A DNA stretch of 64,000 nt from positions 1-64,000 of the forward strand of contig NZ_CP047895.1 in NCBI RefSeq assembly GCF_009913435.1, in the 5' to 3' direction. Both the position numbers and the translations under genes were made by a program. The notes beneath the pieces are model-generated. The model did not search any database. It saw only the letters and a list, made by a program, of their open reading frames with translations, and was not told the DNA's origin. Shown here in pieces: positions 9,506-19,793 of this stretch (positions are counted from its first letter, which is position 1; every line of letters starts with the position of its first letter). Origin of the DNA: Sphingomonas changnyeongensis (lineage in GTDB: Bacteria > Pseudomonadota > Alphaproteobacteria > Sphingomonadales > Sphingomonadaceae).

Positions 9506-11287
9506 TCAGACCGGCGCGCAGGCCGCCGCCAGCCACGCCCGCGTCTCGCCTTCGACCAGCGGGCCGATCCGCGCCAGCACATCGGCATGATAGGCGTTGA
9601 GCCAGTCCCGCTCGGCGGCGGTCAGCATGGCGGCGTCGATCAGCGTCCGGTCGATGGGCGCGAAGGTCAGCGTTTCAAAGCCCAGCATCTCGCGCTCCGC
9701 CCCCGCGACCGAGCGCGGCACGACCAGCACCAGATTTTCGATGCGGATGCCATATTCGCCCGCCTTGTAATAACCCGGCTCGTTCGACAGGATCATGCCC
9801 GCCGCCAGCGGCTCGTCGCCGCCGCCAAAGGTCGCGATGCGCTGCGGCCCTTCATGCACCGACAGATAGCTGCCGACCCCGTGGCCGGTGCCATGGGCGT
9901 AATCCAGCCCCACTTCCCACAGCGGGCGGCGGGCAAAGGCGTCGATCTGCTGCCCGCGCGTGCCGCGCGGGAACAGCGCGGTCGCGATCCCGATATGGCC
10001 CTTGAGCACGCGGGTGAAGCGGTCGCGCATTTCAGCGGTCGGCGTGCCGACGATGATCGTGCGGGTGATGTCGGTGGTGCCGTCCTGATACTGGCCGCCC
10101 GAATCGACCAGATAGATGCCGTCCCTGACGATCGGGCGGTCCGATTCGGCGGTCACCCGGTAATGCGGAATGGCGGCGTTCGGCCCGGCGGCCGAAATCG
10201 TGTCGAACGACAGGTCGCGCAGGCAGCCGGTCGCCTCGCGAAAGCCGCGCAGCTTCTCCGCCGCCGACATTTCGGTCAGGCCGCCGCGCGGGGCCTCGAT
10301 CGACAGCCAGTGCAGGAAGTTGACGATCGCGGCACCGTCGCGCGCCTGGGCGGCCTGATGGCCGGCGATTTCGACCGGATTCTTGATCGCCTTGGGCAGG
10401 ACCGCCGGATCGCGCAGCGCCAGCGTGCGCGCCCCGCCCTGTTCCAGCCGGGCAAAGATCGCGGCGACCGCGCGCTCGGGATCGACCGCCACGCGCTTGC
10501 CGGCAAAGCCGCCGAGGGCCGCGGCAAAGGCCGCGCGGTCGTGCAGCCGCACCGCATTGCCCAGATGGCGGGCGACATCGTCGCCGACCTTTTCCGGGGC
10601 CACGAACAGATCGGCGGTGCCATCGCGGTGGACGAGCGCATAGGCGAGCGCGACCGGCGTGCGCTCCACATCCTGGCCGCGGATGTTGAACGTCCAGGCG
10701 ATCGAATCGAGCGCCGACAGCACGACCGCATCGGCGCCGCGCGCGACCAGCCACTGGGCAATGTCGGTGCGCTTGTCGGCGGCGCTGCGCCCGGCATGGC
10801 TGTCGGGATGGACGATCAGCCGCGCGGCCGACGGCGCCGGCTGGTCGGGCCACACGGCATCGACCGGATTGGTGTCGACCGCCACCAGCTCGGCCCCGCG
10901 TTCGGCGAGCGCGGCCGATGCCGCCTCAACCCAGGCGCGGGTGTGCAGCCAGGAATCATAGCCGATGCGCGCGCCGCCCGGCGCATGCGCGCCCAGCCAG
11001 TCGGCAACGCTCGTCTCGGGCACCGACACATAGGCCCAGTGCGCCGGATCAACCTGTTCGCGCACCTGGAGCGTGTAACGCCCGTCGATGAAGATCGCCG
11101 CTTCTTCGGGCAGGACGACCGCCGTGCCCGCCGAGCCCTGAAAGCCGGTCAGCCAGCCCAGCCGCTGCGCATAGGCCCCGACATATTCGCTCATATGCTC
11201 ATCGGTCAGCGGCACGACGAAGCCGTCGAGCCGGTCGCGCTTCAGCTGGTCGCGCAGCGCCGCCAGACGGGCTTCATAGGTGGACAT
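9506..11287 (-). CDS. Xaa-Pro aminopeptidase, M24B family (aminopeptidase P)
   Basis: 593 residues, the long three-domain aminopeptidase-P form: two creatinase-like N-terminal domains and a C-terminal pita-bread domain. Metal ligands are visible in order: YLVDSGGQYQDGTTDIT (two Asp), GTGHGVGSYL (His), ILSNEPGYYKAGEYGIRIEN (Glu and Glu). The start MSTYEARLAAL follows GGAGGAG with ideal spacing, so the 66-residue upstream extension of the frame is rejected. The enzyme removes an N-terminal residue ahead of proline. No signal peptide, so cytoplasmic. It complements the exported dipeptidyl-peptidase (5.2-7.5 kb) and the oligopeptidase (13.7-15.8 kb) in proline-peptide breakdown. Confidence 0.95.
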   Translation of the reverse strand: MSTYEARLAALRDQLKRDRLDGFVVPLTDEHMSEYVGAYAQRLGWLTGFQGSAGTAVVLPEEAAIFIDGRYTLQVREQVDPAHWAYVSVPETSVADWLGAHAPGGARIGYDSWLHTRAWVEAASAALAERGAELVAVDTNPVDAVWPDQPAPSAARLIVHPDSHAGRSAADKRTDIAQWLVARGADAVVLSALDSIAWTFNIRGQDVERTPVALAYALVHRDGTADLFVAPEKVGDDVARHLGNAVRLHDRAAFAAALGGFAGKRVAVDPERAVAAIFARLEQGGARTLALRDPAVLPKAIKNPVEIAGHQAAQARDGAAIVNFLHWLSIEAPRGGLTEMSAAEKLRGFREATGCLRDLSFDTISAAGPNAAIPHYRVTAESDRPIVRDGIYLVDSGGQYQDGTTDITRTIIVGTPTAEMRDRFTRVLKGHIGIATALFPRGTRGQQIDAFARRPLWEVGLDYAHGTGHGVGSYLSVHEGPQRIATFGGGDEPLAAGMILSNEPGYYKAGEYGIRIENLVLVVPRSVAGAEREMLGFETLTFAPIDRTLIDAAMLTAAERDWLNAYHADVLARIGPLVEGETRAWLAAACAPV

Positions 11288-11405
11288 CGGCACTCCTCCG
11301 TGGATTTCGGCATTGATTTTGGCAATGGATTTAGGCGCAGCAGGCCGGTTCGTCACCCTTTGTTGGCCGCCGGCGGCGCAAAATGCGCCTCGGCAGAAGC
11401 GACGT

Positions 11406-13458
11406 TCAGTCGCGGTCGAGCGGCAGGCTGAAGACGAACTGCGCGCCGCCGCCGGGCGCATCCTCGGCCCAGATGCGCCCGCCATGCGCCTCGATCATCG
11501 TCCGGCAGATCGGCAGGCCCAGCCCGGTGCCATTGGCCTTGGTGGTGCGGAACGGCTCGAACAGATTGGCGGCGACGTCGGGCGGCAGGCCGGGGCCGCT
11601 GTCGGCAACGCGGACACGGATCTCGCGCCCCTCGACACGCGACGACAGCGTCAGGCGGCGCACCGCACTGCCCGTCATCGCGTCGAGCGCGTTCTTCATC
11701 AGGTTGGTCACCACCTGTTCGATCTGGACCGGATCGCATTCGACCGTGTCGACCGCCTCATCGAGCGCGCGGACCAGCTGGACGCCCTCCGCATCCGCCC
11801 GCGTGCGCAGCGTTGCCCAGGCGCGGCCGATGATCGCGCGCAGCGACACCGGCACGCGCGACACCTCGCCCGACAGGGTGAAGCGGCGCATCCGGCGGAT
11901 GATTTCGGAGGCGCGGCCGATGCTGGCCGCCGCGCCGTCGATCGACGCGGTGATCTCGTCCGGCCGCGCGTCCGCCCCGCGCGCCATCATCAGCGACGAT
12001 ACGGTCAGGTAATTGGTCGCCGACGCCAGCGGCTGGTTCAGCTCATGCGCGATGGTGGAGGCAAGCGCGCCCATCGCCGACAGGCGCGAGGCCTGGGTGC
12101 TGATGTCCTGCGCGGCGCGCAGTTCGGCCTCCATCGCCTTGCGTTCGGTGATGTCGGCCATGATGCCGCGCATCCTGAGCGGCCGCCCTCTGGCGACCGT
12201 TCGGTGACCGCCCCGCGCGTCACCAGCCAGCGCGGCGCATCGCTGTCGGCCCGGGAGCGGAACTCGAGATCGAAGCGGTCGCCCGCACGGCCCGACCAGA
12301 GATCGGCCGACACCCCCTCGACCATCGACCGGTCGTCGGGATGGACGATCGCGGCCATATCCTCCCAGGTGCGAACCCGCGACAGATCAATCCCCAGCAC
12401 CGGGCGGAAGCTGGCCGACACCTGGAACGCGCGCGTCTGGGCCGACCAGTCCCACGCCCCGAATCCGGCGGCGGTCATCGCCTGTTCCAGCCGCTCTTCG
12501 CTGGCATGGAGCGCGGCGAGCGTGCGGCCATGCTCGACCGCATCCCACAGCCGCTCGCACACCGCGCGGATCGTCGCCAGTTCAACGCTCGTCCAGCGGC
12601 GCGGCTGGGCATGATGGACATAGAGCAGGGCGATCAGCTGCCCGTCGCGCACCAGCGGCACGTCGACAAAGGCGCGCACCTGCACCCGGGCATAGGCCGC
12701 GGCCACCCGCCCTGCCGCGTGCGCGCATCGTCCTGCACATCCTCGACCGTGATCGTACGGCCGTTGGACAGCGCGTCGAGGAACACCCCGCCGAACCGGC
12801 CCAGCGGCCAGCGCCCGGTCATCGGGCTGACATCGCCGTCGCGCCACTCCCGGTCGATCGCGAACTGATTGCTGGCGATGTCGATTTCGGCAAACCCGAC
12901 GCGCGACACGCCAAGATGGCGGCCGAGCGCGGCGGCGGCAGCGTCGATCATCCCCAGCGGATCGCCGATCAGCTTCAGCCGGTCATTGAGCGCCAGCAGG
13001 AAACGGGCGCTGAACTCGCTGCCCTTGCGCAGCGAAATGTCGGAAAAGGTGCCGACGCAGCGCAGCGCCCGCCCCTCGGGCGACCGGCGCAGGACCTGGC
13101 CGCGCGCCTGCACCCATATCCAGTCGCCGCTGCGCGTGCGCAGCCGGTGTTCGGAATCATAATATGGTTGTTCGCCCTTGAAATGGGCGGTGAGCGCGGC
13201 CTGCACGCCGCGGATGTCGTCGGGATGGCAGAGTTCGGCCCAGGCGACCGCCGTGTCCGGAATCTCGTCCTGCCGGTAACCGAGCACCTGCGCCCATTGT
13301 TCCGAACACCAGGCCGCACCGGTTTGCAGATCCCAGTCCCACACCCCTTCGCGCGCGCCGACAATCGCCAGATGGCTGCGCACGATATCGAGGCTGCACG
13401 ACGCCTCGTCGCTCGGGCTGATAACGGACGTTTCTAGGCTCGCCTGGTTCACGGACAT
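11406..13458 (-). CDS. Soluble PAS-GAF-PAS sensor histidine kinase (two frameshifts as read)
   Basis: Corrected length about 684 residues. Order: PAS (about 30-140; GVWDWDLQTGAAWCSEQWAQ, LCHPDDIRGV), GAF-like domain (about 150-315), second PAS (about 330-450; FGAWDWSAQTRAF, IVHPDDRSMV), HisKA with phospho-acceptor in ASTIAHELNQPLAS, and HATPase_c with NLMKNALDAM, DSGPGLPPDV and GTGLGLPI. No transmembrane helix, hence cytosolic. One base is missing within 12706-12712 and one in 12186-12188; joining the three frames restores every domain boundary. The H-E-L-N-Q-P-L box is typical of the HWE-distinct NtrB/FixL-like group. No response regulator is adjacent, so it is an orphan kinase here. A GTG at 13542 is an alternative start. 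Confidence 0.88.
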
Positions 13459-13665
13459 TCGGTCGCCTGCACCTGCCCCTTGCGCGCCGAAGATGGCACG
13501 GCTGGCGGCAAAGACAAGCCGCGCCGGGCCGGGACGCCCCACTCATAACCATGATATTGCGGAAACGCGCATTTTCTGTTGCGGGCCGCAAAAATGACCG
13601 GGGGCGGCGGGCGAATCAGGCCGCCTCGCCTTTTCCTCGCGCGCCTGAAAGGCTAACCCGCGCTG

Positions 13666-15773
13666 ATGACCGATCTTCCCCCGCCGCCGCGCGCGGCCGT
13701 GCGCCCGACAACCATGACGCATCACGGCGTCGCGATCGAAGACCCCTATGCCTGGCTGCGCGACCCCGGCTATCCCGAGGTCAGCGACCCCGATATCCTT
13801 GCCTATCTGGAGGCCGAAAACGCCTATTTCGACGCCGCGATGGCGGACCGGCAGGGGCTCGTTGACACGATCTTTGCCGAGCTTAAGGGCCGCATCAAGG
13901 AAGATGACAGTTCGGTGCCGCAGCGCGACGGCGCCTATTGGTATTGGCGGTCGTTCGACACCGGTGCCCAGTATCGCAAATGGTGGCGCGCGCCGGCCGC
14001 CGGCAATCCCGCCCGCCCGCGCACCGGTGCCGAGCTGGCCAATGCCGAGCTGATCCTCGACGAGCCGGCGCTGGCCGAGGGCAAGCCCTATTTCCGACTC
14101 GGCGGCATGGACATCAGCCCCGATGACCGGCTGCTCGCCTATGCGGTCGATGACAGCGGGGCGGAGCGTTTCACCATCCGGATCAAGGATCTGGAGACTG
14201 GCGCGCATCTGGACGAGGTGATCGAGGGCACGCTTGGCGGGTTCCTGTTCGCAGGCGACGGGACGTCGCTGCTCTACGGGCTGGTCAACGAGCATTGGCG
14301 CATCGATGTCGCCAAGCTCCACCGCCTCGGCACACCGGTCGCCGAGGACGTCGAAATCTACCGCGAGGCGGATCAGGGGTTTCAGGTCGGGCTGGGCCTC
14401 ACCCAGTCGCGGCGGTTCATCCTGGTGTCGACCGGCGATCATGTGACCAGCGAGATCCGCCTGATCCCCTATGCCGATCCGCTGGCCCCGCCGATCCTGG
14501 TCGCGCCGCGCGTGCCAAATCGCGAATATGACGTGGAAGAACATGAAGATACACTGTTCATCCGCACCAATGACACGCACACCAATTTCCGCCTTGCGAC
14601 CGCGTCGCTGGCCGCACCCGGCGACTGGCAGGAGCTGCTGCCGGCGTCCGCCGATTTCTACCTGACCGATGTCACCTGCTTTGCCGACTGGTTTGTCGTC
14701 GAAGGGCGCGAACATGGCCTCGACCGCATCCGCATCCATGACTATCGCGGCGGCCCGGCGCATCAGATCGCCTTTCCGGAAGCAAGCTATACGGCCGGGC
14801 TGGACGACAATCCCGAATACCGGACGCCGGTGCTGCGCCTTGCCTATGAATCGATGGTCACGCCGGGCACCGTGATCGATTACGACGTCGCCTCGGACAC
14901 CCGCGAGATCCTGAAAGTGCAGGAGATTCCATCGGGTTACGATCCCTCGCTCTATGCAACCGAGCGGCTGGAGATCGTCGCGCGCGACGGTGTGCGGGTG
15001 CCGGTGTCGATCGTCTATCGCCGTGGCTATCCGCGCGACGGATCGGGGGCGCTCTACCTTTATGGCTATGGTGCCTATGGCCTGGCGATGGAGCCGGGCT
15101 TCGGCATCGGCCGGTTCAGCCTGCTTGACCGCGGCATGGCCTTTGCCATCGCCCATATCCGGGGCGGCGACGACCTTGGCCAGCAATGGTATCTCGACGG
15201 CAAACTCACGAAAAGGACCAATACCTTCAACGACTTCGTTGATGTCGCCAGGGGGCTGGCAGATGCCGGCTGGACCCGGCCGGGGCGCATCGCCATCGCC
15301 GGCGGATCGGCGGGTGGCGAGCTGATGGGCGCGGTGATGAACCAGGCGCCCGAGCTGTGGGGCGCAGTCGCGGCGCATGTGCCCTTTGTCGATGTGCTGA
15401 ACACGATGCTCGACCCCGATCTGCCGCTCACCCCCGGCGAATGGCCGGAATGGGGCAATCCGATCGAAGATGAAGCCGCGTTTCACCTGATCCGCAGCTA
15501 CAGCCCTATGACAATGTCGCGGCCCAGGCCTATCCGCCGCTGCTGATCACCGCCGGGCTCAACGATCCGCGCGTCACCTATTGGGAGCCGGCCAAATGGG
15601 CGGCCCGGCTGCGCGCGACCAAGACCGACGACAACATCCTGCTATTGAAGACCAATATGGGTGCCGGCCATGGCGGAAAGTCAGGCCGGTTCGAGAGCCT
15701 GAGGGAAACGGCGGAGGAGTTCGCCTTCATCCTGTGGCAGCTGGGGCTGGACACCAGCCCGGCAGCCGCCTGA
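13666..15773 (+). CDS. S9A prolyl oligopeptidase / oligopeptidase B family serine peptidase (frameshifted near the 3' end)
   Basis: Corrected length about 702 residues. The beta-propeller N-terminal half begins [14 protein letters not shown], the classic S9A entry. The catalytic domain contains [30 protein letters not shown], nucleophile [10 protein letters not shown] (Ser548) and, after the frameshift, [13 protein letters not shown] (Asp634) and [11 protein letters not shown] (His669). One C is missing in the run 15504-15506; as written the protein stops at 15546 and loses two of the three catalytic residues. The NDPRVxYWEP segment and RFES ending favour oligopeptidase B (cleavage after Arg/Lys) over prolyl oligopeptidase. 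No signal peptide. The thioesterase gene follows after 19 bases. Confidence 0.92.
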
Positions 15774-15792
15774 CGGCAGGGACAAGGCGGCA

Positions 15793-16209
15793 ATGGCCCG
15801 TTTCGTCTGCGAGATCACGCCCCAGCCCGCCGATATCGATGAGCTGGGGCATGTGAACAACGCCGTCTGGGTGCGCTGGCTGCAGGATGTGGCGACCACC
15901 CATTGGCGCGCGGCGGCCGATCCCGGCCATGTCGATGCCTATATCTGGGTCGTGCTGCGGCATGAGATTGATTATCTTGGCAATATTTCCGCCGATGAGG
16001 TGGCGCGCGGCCTGACCGTGCGCGCCGAAACCTGGGTGGGTGACGCGCCGCGCGGGGCGCGGTTCGACCGGTTTGTCGCGTTTTTCGGGCCTGACGGTCA
16101 GGTCAAGGCGCGCGCACGCACAGTCTGGGCGATCATCGACCGGGCGACCGGCCGCGCCGTCCGCGTGCCGCGCGATGTCGCGGCGCGGTTTGCGGCATTT
16201 ACCGGCTAA
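15793..16209 (+). CDS. Acyl-CoA thioesterase, 4HBT hot-dog family
   Basis: 138 residues with a single hot-dog domain. The active-site signature ADIDELGHVNNAVWVRWLQD (residues about 13-32) has the aspartate and HVNN of the YbgC/FadM-like 4-hydroxybenzoyl-CoA thioesterase group, and the central VLRHEIDYLGNI strand follows. It hydrolyses an acyl-CoA thioester; the chain length cannot be predicted. Probably co-transcribed with the upstream peptidase (19-base gap, same strand), though their functions are not evidently linked. Confidence 0.88.
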   Translation: MARFVCEITPQPADIDELGHVNNAVWVRWLQDVATTHWRAAADPGHVDAYIWVVLRHEIDYLGNISADEVARGLTVRAETWVGDAPRGARFDRFVAFFGPDGQVKARARTVWAIIDRATGRAVRVPRDVAARFAAFTG

Positions 16210-16223
16210 TCGGGCCGCAGCGT

Positions 16224-16907
16224 TCAGGCCAGCGCGTCGACCACTGCGCGGATCGCCTCGGGCGCGAACACCATTTCGATATGGCCGCAGCCAATCTCGA
16301 CCGCCCGGTCCGACGCCCCGCGCGCGGCATGGCCGGCGACGATGCCGTCCTGGCGCGACCAGATCGCCACCGTCTCGACCGGGGGCTTTTCCTCAAGCGC
16401 GCAGGGCAGCGGCGGCGCATCGACCGGATGGCCGGCAACCCATTCATAAACGCGCCAGACATTGTTGTTGCGGCGCGGATCGCCACAGATCGGGCTGCCG
16501 AGCGTCACCACCCGCGACACCGCACCGGGCGCGCGCTTGGCATATTCGCGCGCGATCAGGCCACCCAGGCTCCAGCCGACCAGCGCCACCGGCTGGCCAC
16601 GGCTGATCTGGGCAATGCGCGCATCGACCGCCGCCAGCACATCGTCGCGCAGCCCCAGATTGCGCCCCCGCCCCCAACCATGGGCGCGAAAACCCGCCTC
16701 TCCGAGACCGACACGCAGCGGCCGCGTTGACCCGTCAGACGCCAGAAAACCCGGAATCACCAGCACCGGCCGGCCAGCGCCGACCTGGCGGGTGAGCGAC
16801 GCGGGCGGCGGCGCCAGCCGGCGCGGATTGACCACCGTGCGCAGTTCGCGCGCCAGCATCCCCCAGCCGGGGGCGCCATAGTCTATCGGGCGCGGTGCGA
16901 TGCTCAT
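16224..16907 (-). CDS. Alpha/beta-hydrolase (lipase/PGAP1-like)
   Basis: About 227 residues. GRPVLVIPGFLASDGSTRPL marks the first strand and oxyanion region, VALVGWSLGGLIAREYA the nucleophile elbow (G-W-S-L-G), LGSPICGDPRRNNNVWRVYEW is typical of triacylglycerol-lipase-like hydrolases, and the end GCGHIEMVFAPEAI carries the catalytic histidine. No signal peptide or membrane helix. The start is uncertain: ATG 16907 (MSIAPRP) is 6-7 bases after a -10 box, suggesting a leaderless mRNA; ATG 16916 (MAVMS) overlaps that box. Convergent with the thioesterase, 14 bases apart. Confidence 0.82.
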   Translation of the reverse strand: MSIAPRPIDYGAPGWGMLARELRTVVNPRRLAPPPASLTRQVGAGRPVLVIPGFLASDGSTRPLRVGLGEAGFRAHGWGRGRNLGLRDDVLAAVDARIAQISRGQPVALVGWSLGGLIAREYAKRAPGAVSRVVTLGSPICGDPRRNNNVWRVYEWVAGHPVDAPPLPCALEEKPPVETVAIWSRQDGIVAGHAARGASDRAVEIGCGHIEMVFAPEAIRAVVDALA

Positions 16908-16913
16908 CACCGC

Positions 16914-16942
16914 CATATATGACGATTTGGTGACACGCACAA
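16914..16942 (-). promoter_or_regulatory. Candidate promoter of the lipase-like gene, implying a leaderless transcript
   Basis: Minus strand TTGTGC (16937-16942), 17 bases, TATATG (16914-16919). Transcription would begin near 16907, the ATG of MSIAPRP. No ribosome-binding site precedes either candidate start. Confidence 0.5.
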
Positions 16943-16987
16943 GTCGAGCTCTCAGCTATAAGCATCAGCCGATTGTTTTTACGTGGT

Positions 16988-18747
16988 TTATGCCGCAGCC
17001 CGTTGCCGTCCGGGCCGGTCCTCCGGCCGGGCAAGCGCGACCCGGTTCCGCCCCTCATCCTTGGCACGGTAAAGCGCGCGGTCGGCCTCCAGCACCAGCA
17101 TGTCGAGACTGGACAGCGCGCCCGCCGCAACGCCGATGCTGATCGTCACGCTCGGCAGCAGCGATTCGGGATCAAAGCTCGACACCACCGACGCGCGGAT
17201 GCGCTCGGCCAGCGTCGCGGCACGCGCGAGATCATGGCCGGTGAGCGCGACCAGAAACTCCTCCCCGCCATAGCGGGCGACGATCGCCCCGGCACCGGAG
17301 ACGCGCGCGACATGATCGGCGACATGCTGCAGGATCTGATCGCCGGTTCCATGCCCGTAACGGTCGTTGACGCGCTTGAAATGATCGATGTCGATCGCGA
17401 GCAGGCCGAGCAGAGAGTCCGGCGCAAGGCCGAGCGCCGCCCGATCAAGCGCTTCGCGAAAGCCGCGCCGGTTGGCGAGACCGGTGAGCATGTCGGTCTG
17501 GGCCTGCTGCTCGAGCGCCTGATGCCGTTCGAGAGCGCGCTCATTCTCCAGCCGCAGCTGCCGGATGCGCCCGGCGACCGGCAGCGACAGGATCAGGCAT
17601 TCAAGCGTCATCACCGCCAGCAGCAGCGCATCGGGCAGCTGATCGGGCCGGATGACCCCAATGCTGCGCAGCGGATAGAGGAACGACACGATCAGCGGCA
17701 GCGTCCAGCCCGCCAGCAGCGCCAGTGCCGAGGGATAGCGCCGGATACAACCGGTCCCGACCAGCACCGCGGTCGCGACCAGCGTGTTCAGCGCCGCCAT
17801 GTTGGCGAGCATCGCGGCACCGGCCAGCTGATCGTCGGGGGCGAGCGCATAGAGGATCGCGGTGATCGCGGACCCCAGCGCCGACACAAACGCCCAGCGC
17901 CGCTGCCAGCCCGGCAGCGCTGCGCGGTCGATGAAGGTGACGACGAAGCTGATCCCGGTCGCGGTCGCCATCGCCATGGTGAACCCGACGATCCGGGAGA
18001 TGGTGCCGGCGGTGAGCCAGGGGCGATGACGCGCACCAGCCCCGAATAGCAGATCGCATAGCCGAGCATCAGCCCGACATGGGCGCAGTAGATCAGCTGG
18101 AACCGCCGCCGGATCGCGAAAAACAGCGACGAATGGAACAGGATGGTCAGCAGCAGCATGCCGACCGCAGCCCCGAAGATCAGCCCCCTGTCGCGGTCAT
18201 AGCTTGAAAACTCGAGCGCCGACATCATCCAGGGCGCGCGGACATAGGTGGTGCCAACCGCCGCCTCGAGGCGGACGACGACGCGGGTGACACGGGCATC
18301 GAGCACAGCGGGCAGCGACATATAGCCAGCCGTTCCCCAGGCCCGGTCGGGGTCGGTCGGATCATAATGGACATGGACGCGCCGGCCATCGTCGCCGAAC
18401 AGCCAGGCATCGACCGACCGGCTGCGATGATTGTCGAGCATCAGCCGCCAGCTGCGCGGGTAACGCGCGGACGGACCCAGCGGCACATGATAGGCGAACC
18501 AGGTCGTCCCGACCGCAGACAGCGGCGCGGGCTGGTCGCAGCGGTCGAGCAGGGGCAGCATCTGGGCAATGTCCAGCCCGGCGGGTGCAAGCAGGCGGCA
18601 GGTCTCGATCAGCTTCACCGGCCCGGTGCGCGGCGGTGGGGCCGAGGAGGGCAATGGCGTCGCAGCCGCCACAGGCATGGCGAGGCACGCCAGCACCAGC
18701 GCCAGCCAGCCGCACGCCGCCGCGAATCTCGCACCAAGTCCACCCAC
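16988..18747 (-). CDS. Membrane GGDEF diguanylate cyclase with 7TMR-DISM-like sensor (frameshifted)
   Basis: Corrected length about 586 residues. After a signal segment (GWLALVLACLAMPVAAA) comes a periplasmic DISMED2-like domain (LIETCRLLAPAGLDIAQ ... RAPWMMSALEFS), then about seven helices and a GGDEF domain with TDMLTGLANRRGF, FKRVNDRYGHGTGDQ and the active GGEEF site (ARYGGEEFLVAL). The inhibitory RxxD site upstream of GGEEF is absent (GAGA at the expected place), so feedback inhibition by c-di-GMP is unlikely. One base is missing in the G run 18020-18023, in the membrane part; as written the cyclase half is detached. A GTG at 18747 is preferred as start but an earlier GTG (18849) is possible. 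Confidence 0.85.
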
Positions 18748-18850
18748 GCGGCGGACCCTAGCCAAAAAGTCGTTAGCGCCGCTTAAACGCCGTTTGTTCC
18801 GGCCGTATCCTTTGCCCGCGCATTTTGACGATCGGGTTCTGAGTGCCACG

Positions 18851-18883
18851 AAAAAGGGCGGCGGACCCGGTGGTCCACCGCCC
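18851..18883 (-). terminator. Rho-independent terminator of the cytochrome bc1 operon
   Basis: Minus strand 12-bp stem GGGCGGTGGACC / GGTCCGCCGCCC with one G-U pair and loop ACCG, then five T. It lies 41 bases after the petC stop and ends inside the upstream region of the GGDEF gene. Confidence 0.88.
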
Positions 18884-18924
18884 TGTTCGGTCCGGCTGAA
18901 ACCAGCCGGATCAGGTCATCGGGA

Positions 18925-19782
18925 TCAGCCGGCGACCGCCGCGCCCTTCTTGTCGGCCCAGATATTCTGGTACGACATATAGGCGAGCACGGTGAAGCAG
19001 ATCAGGAAGATCATCACCGCCAGCCCGGTCGAATGCCGGTTTTCCAGCTTCGGTTCAGCCGTCCAGGTGAGGAAGGCCGAAACGTCCTTCGCCATCTGGT
19101 CAACCGTCGCCTTGGTGCCGTCGGCATAGGCGACCTGATCGTCGCTGGCGATCGGCGGCGGCATGGCGATGTTGAGGTTGGCGAAATAGGGGTTGTAGTA
19201 CAGCCCGTCCGGCGTCTTCACGTCCGGGAACTTCTTCAGCAGTTCGGCGGGCTGGTCCTGATAGCCGGTCAGCAGCGAGTAGATGTAGTTGCTGCCGTCG
19301 TGACGGGCCTTGGCCATCAGCGACAGATCCGGCGGCAGCGCGTTGTTGTTCGCCGCCCGCGCCGCGACCTCGTTGGGATACGGGGTCGGGAAACGGTCGG
19401 ACGCCAGGTTCTTGCGCGTCGCCGGTTCGCCGGTTTCCGGGTTCACCGAGGGGGTCTGCACCGCCCACTGCTCGGCAATCGCCTTCACCTCGGCCTCGGA
19501 ATAGCCAAGGTCCGCGAGGTTGCGGAACGACACATATTTCAGCGAGTGGCAGCCCGAGCAGACTTCCTTGTAAACCTGGAAGCCACGCTGGAGCTGGGCA
19601 CGGTCGAACTTGCCCATCGGGCCGTCGCTCGACAGGCCGGCGCTGCGCGGATGCTTGTGGAACAGCTTTTCAGCCGTCACGGGCTTGCCGTCGCGCGCGA
19701 AGCTGACGGCGCCCGTGATGACGGACACGAGCAGGACGAGGCAGAAGCCAAGTCCGACCAGGAATGCGATCAAACGAGCCAT
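18925..19782 (-). CDS. petC: Cytochrome c1 (bc1 complex)
   Basis: 285 residues. N-terminal membrane/signal segment (MARLIAFLVGLGFCLVLLVS), haem-binding CSGCHSLKYVSF (CxxCH near residues 75-79), Met-ligand region NIAMPPPIA, and a C-terminal anchor (GLAVMIFLICFTVLAYMSYQ) that holds the haem domain on the periplasmic side. Last of three genes Rieske-cyt b-cyt c1, 11 bases after cyt b, followed by a strong terminator. It passes electrons from the Rieske centre to soluble or membrane cytochrome c. Frame intact. Confidence 0.97.
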   Translation of the reverse strand: MARLIAFLVGLGFCLVLLVSVITGAVSFARDGKPVTAEKLFHKHPRSAGLSSDGPMGKFDRAQLQRGFQVYKEVCSGCHSLKYVSFRNLADLGYSEAEVKAIAEQWAVQTPSVNPETGEPATRKNLASDRFPTPYPNEVAARAANNNALPPDLSLMAKARHDGSNYIYSLLTGYQDQPAELLKKFPDVKTPDGLYYNPYFANLNIAMPPPIASDDQVAYADGTKATVDQMAKDVSAFLTWTAEPKLENRHSTGLAVMIFLICFTVLAYMSYQNIWADKKGAAVAG

Positions 19783-19793
19783 TTTTGTCTTCC

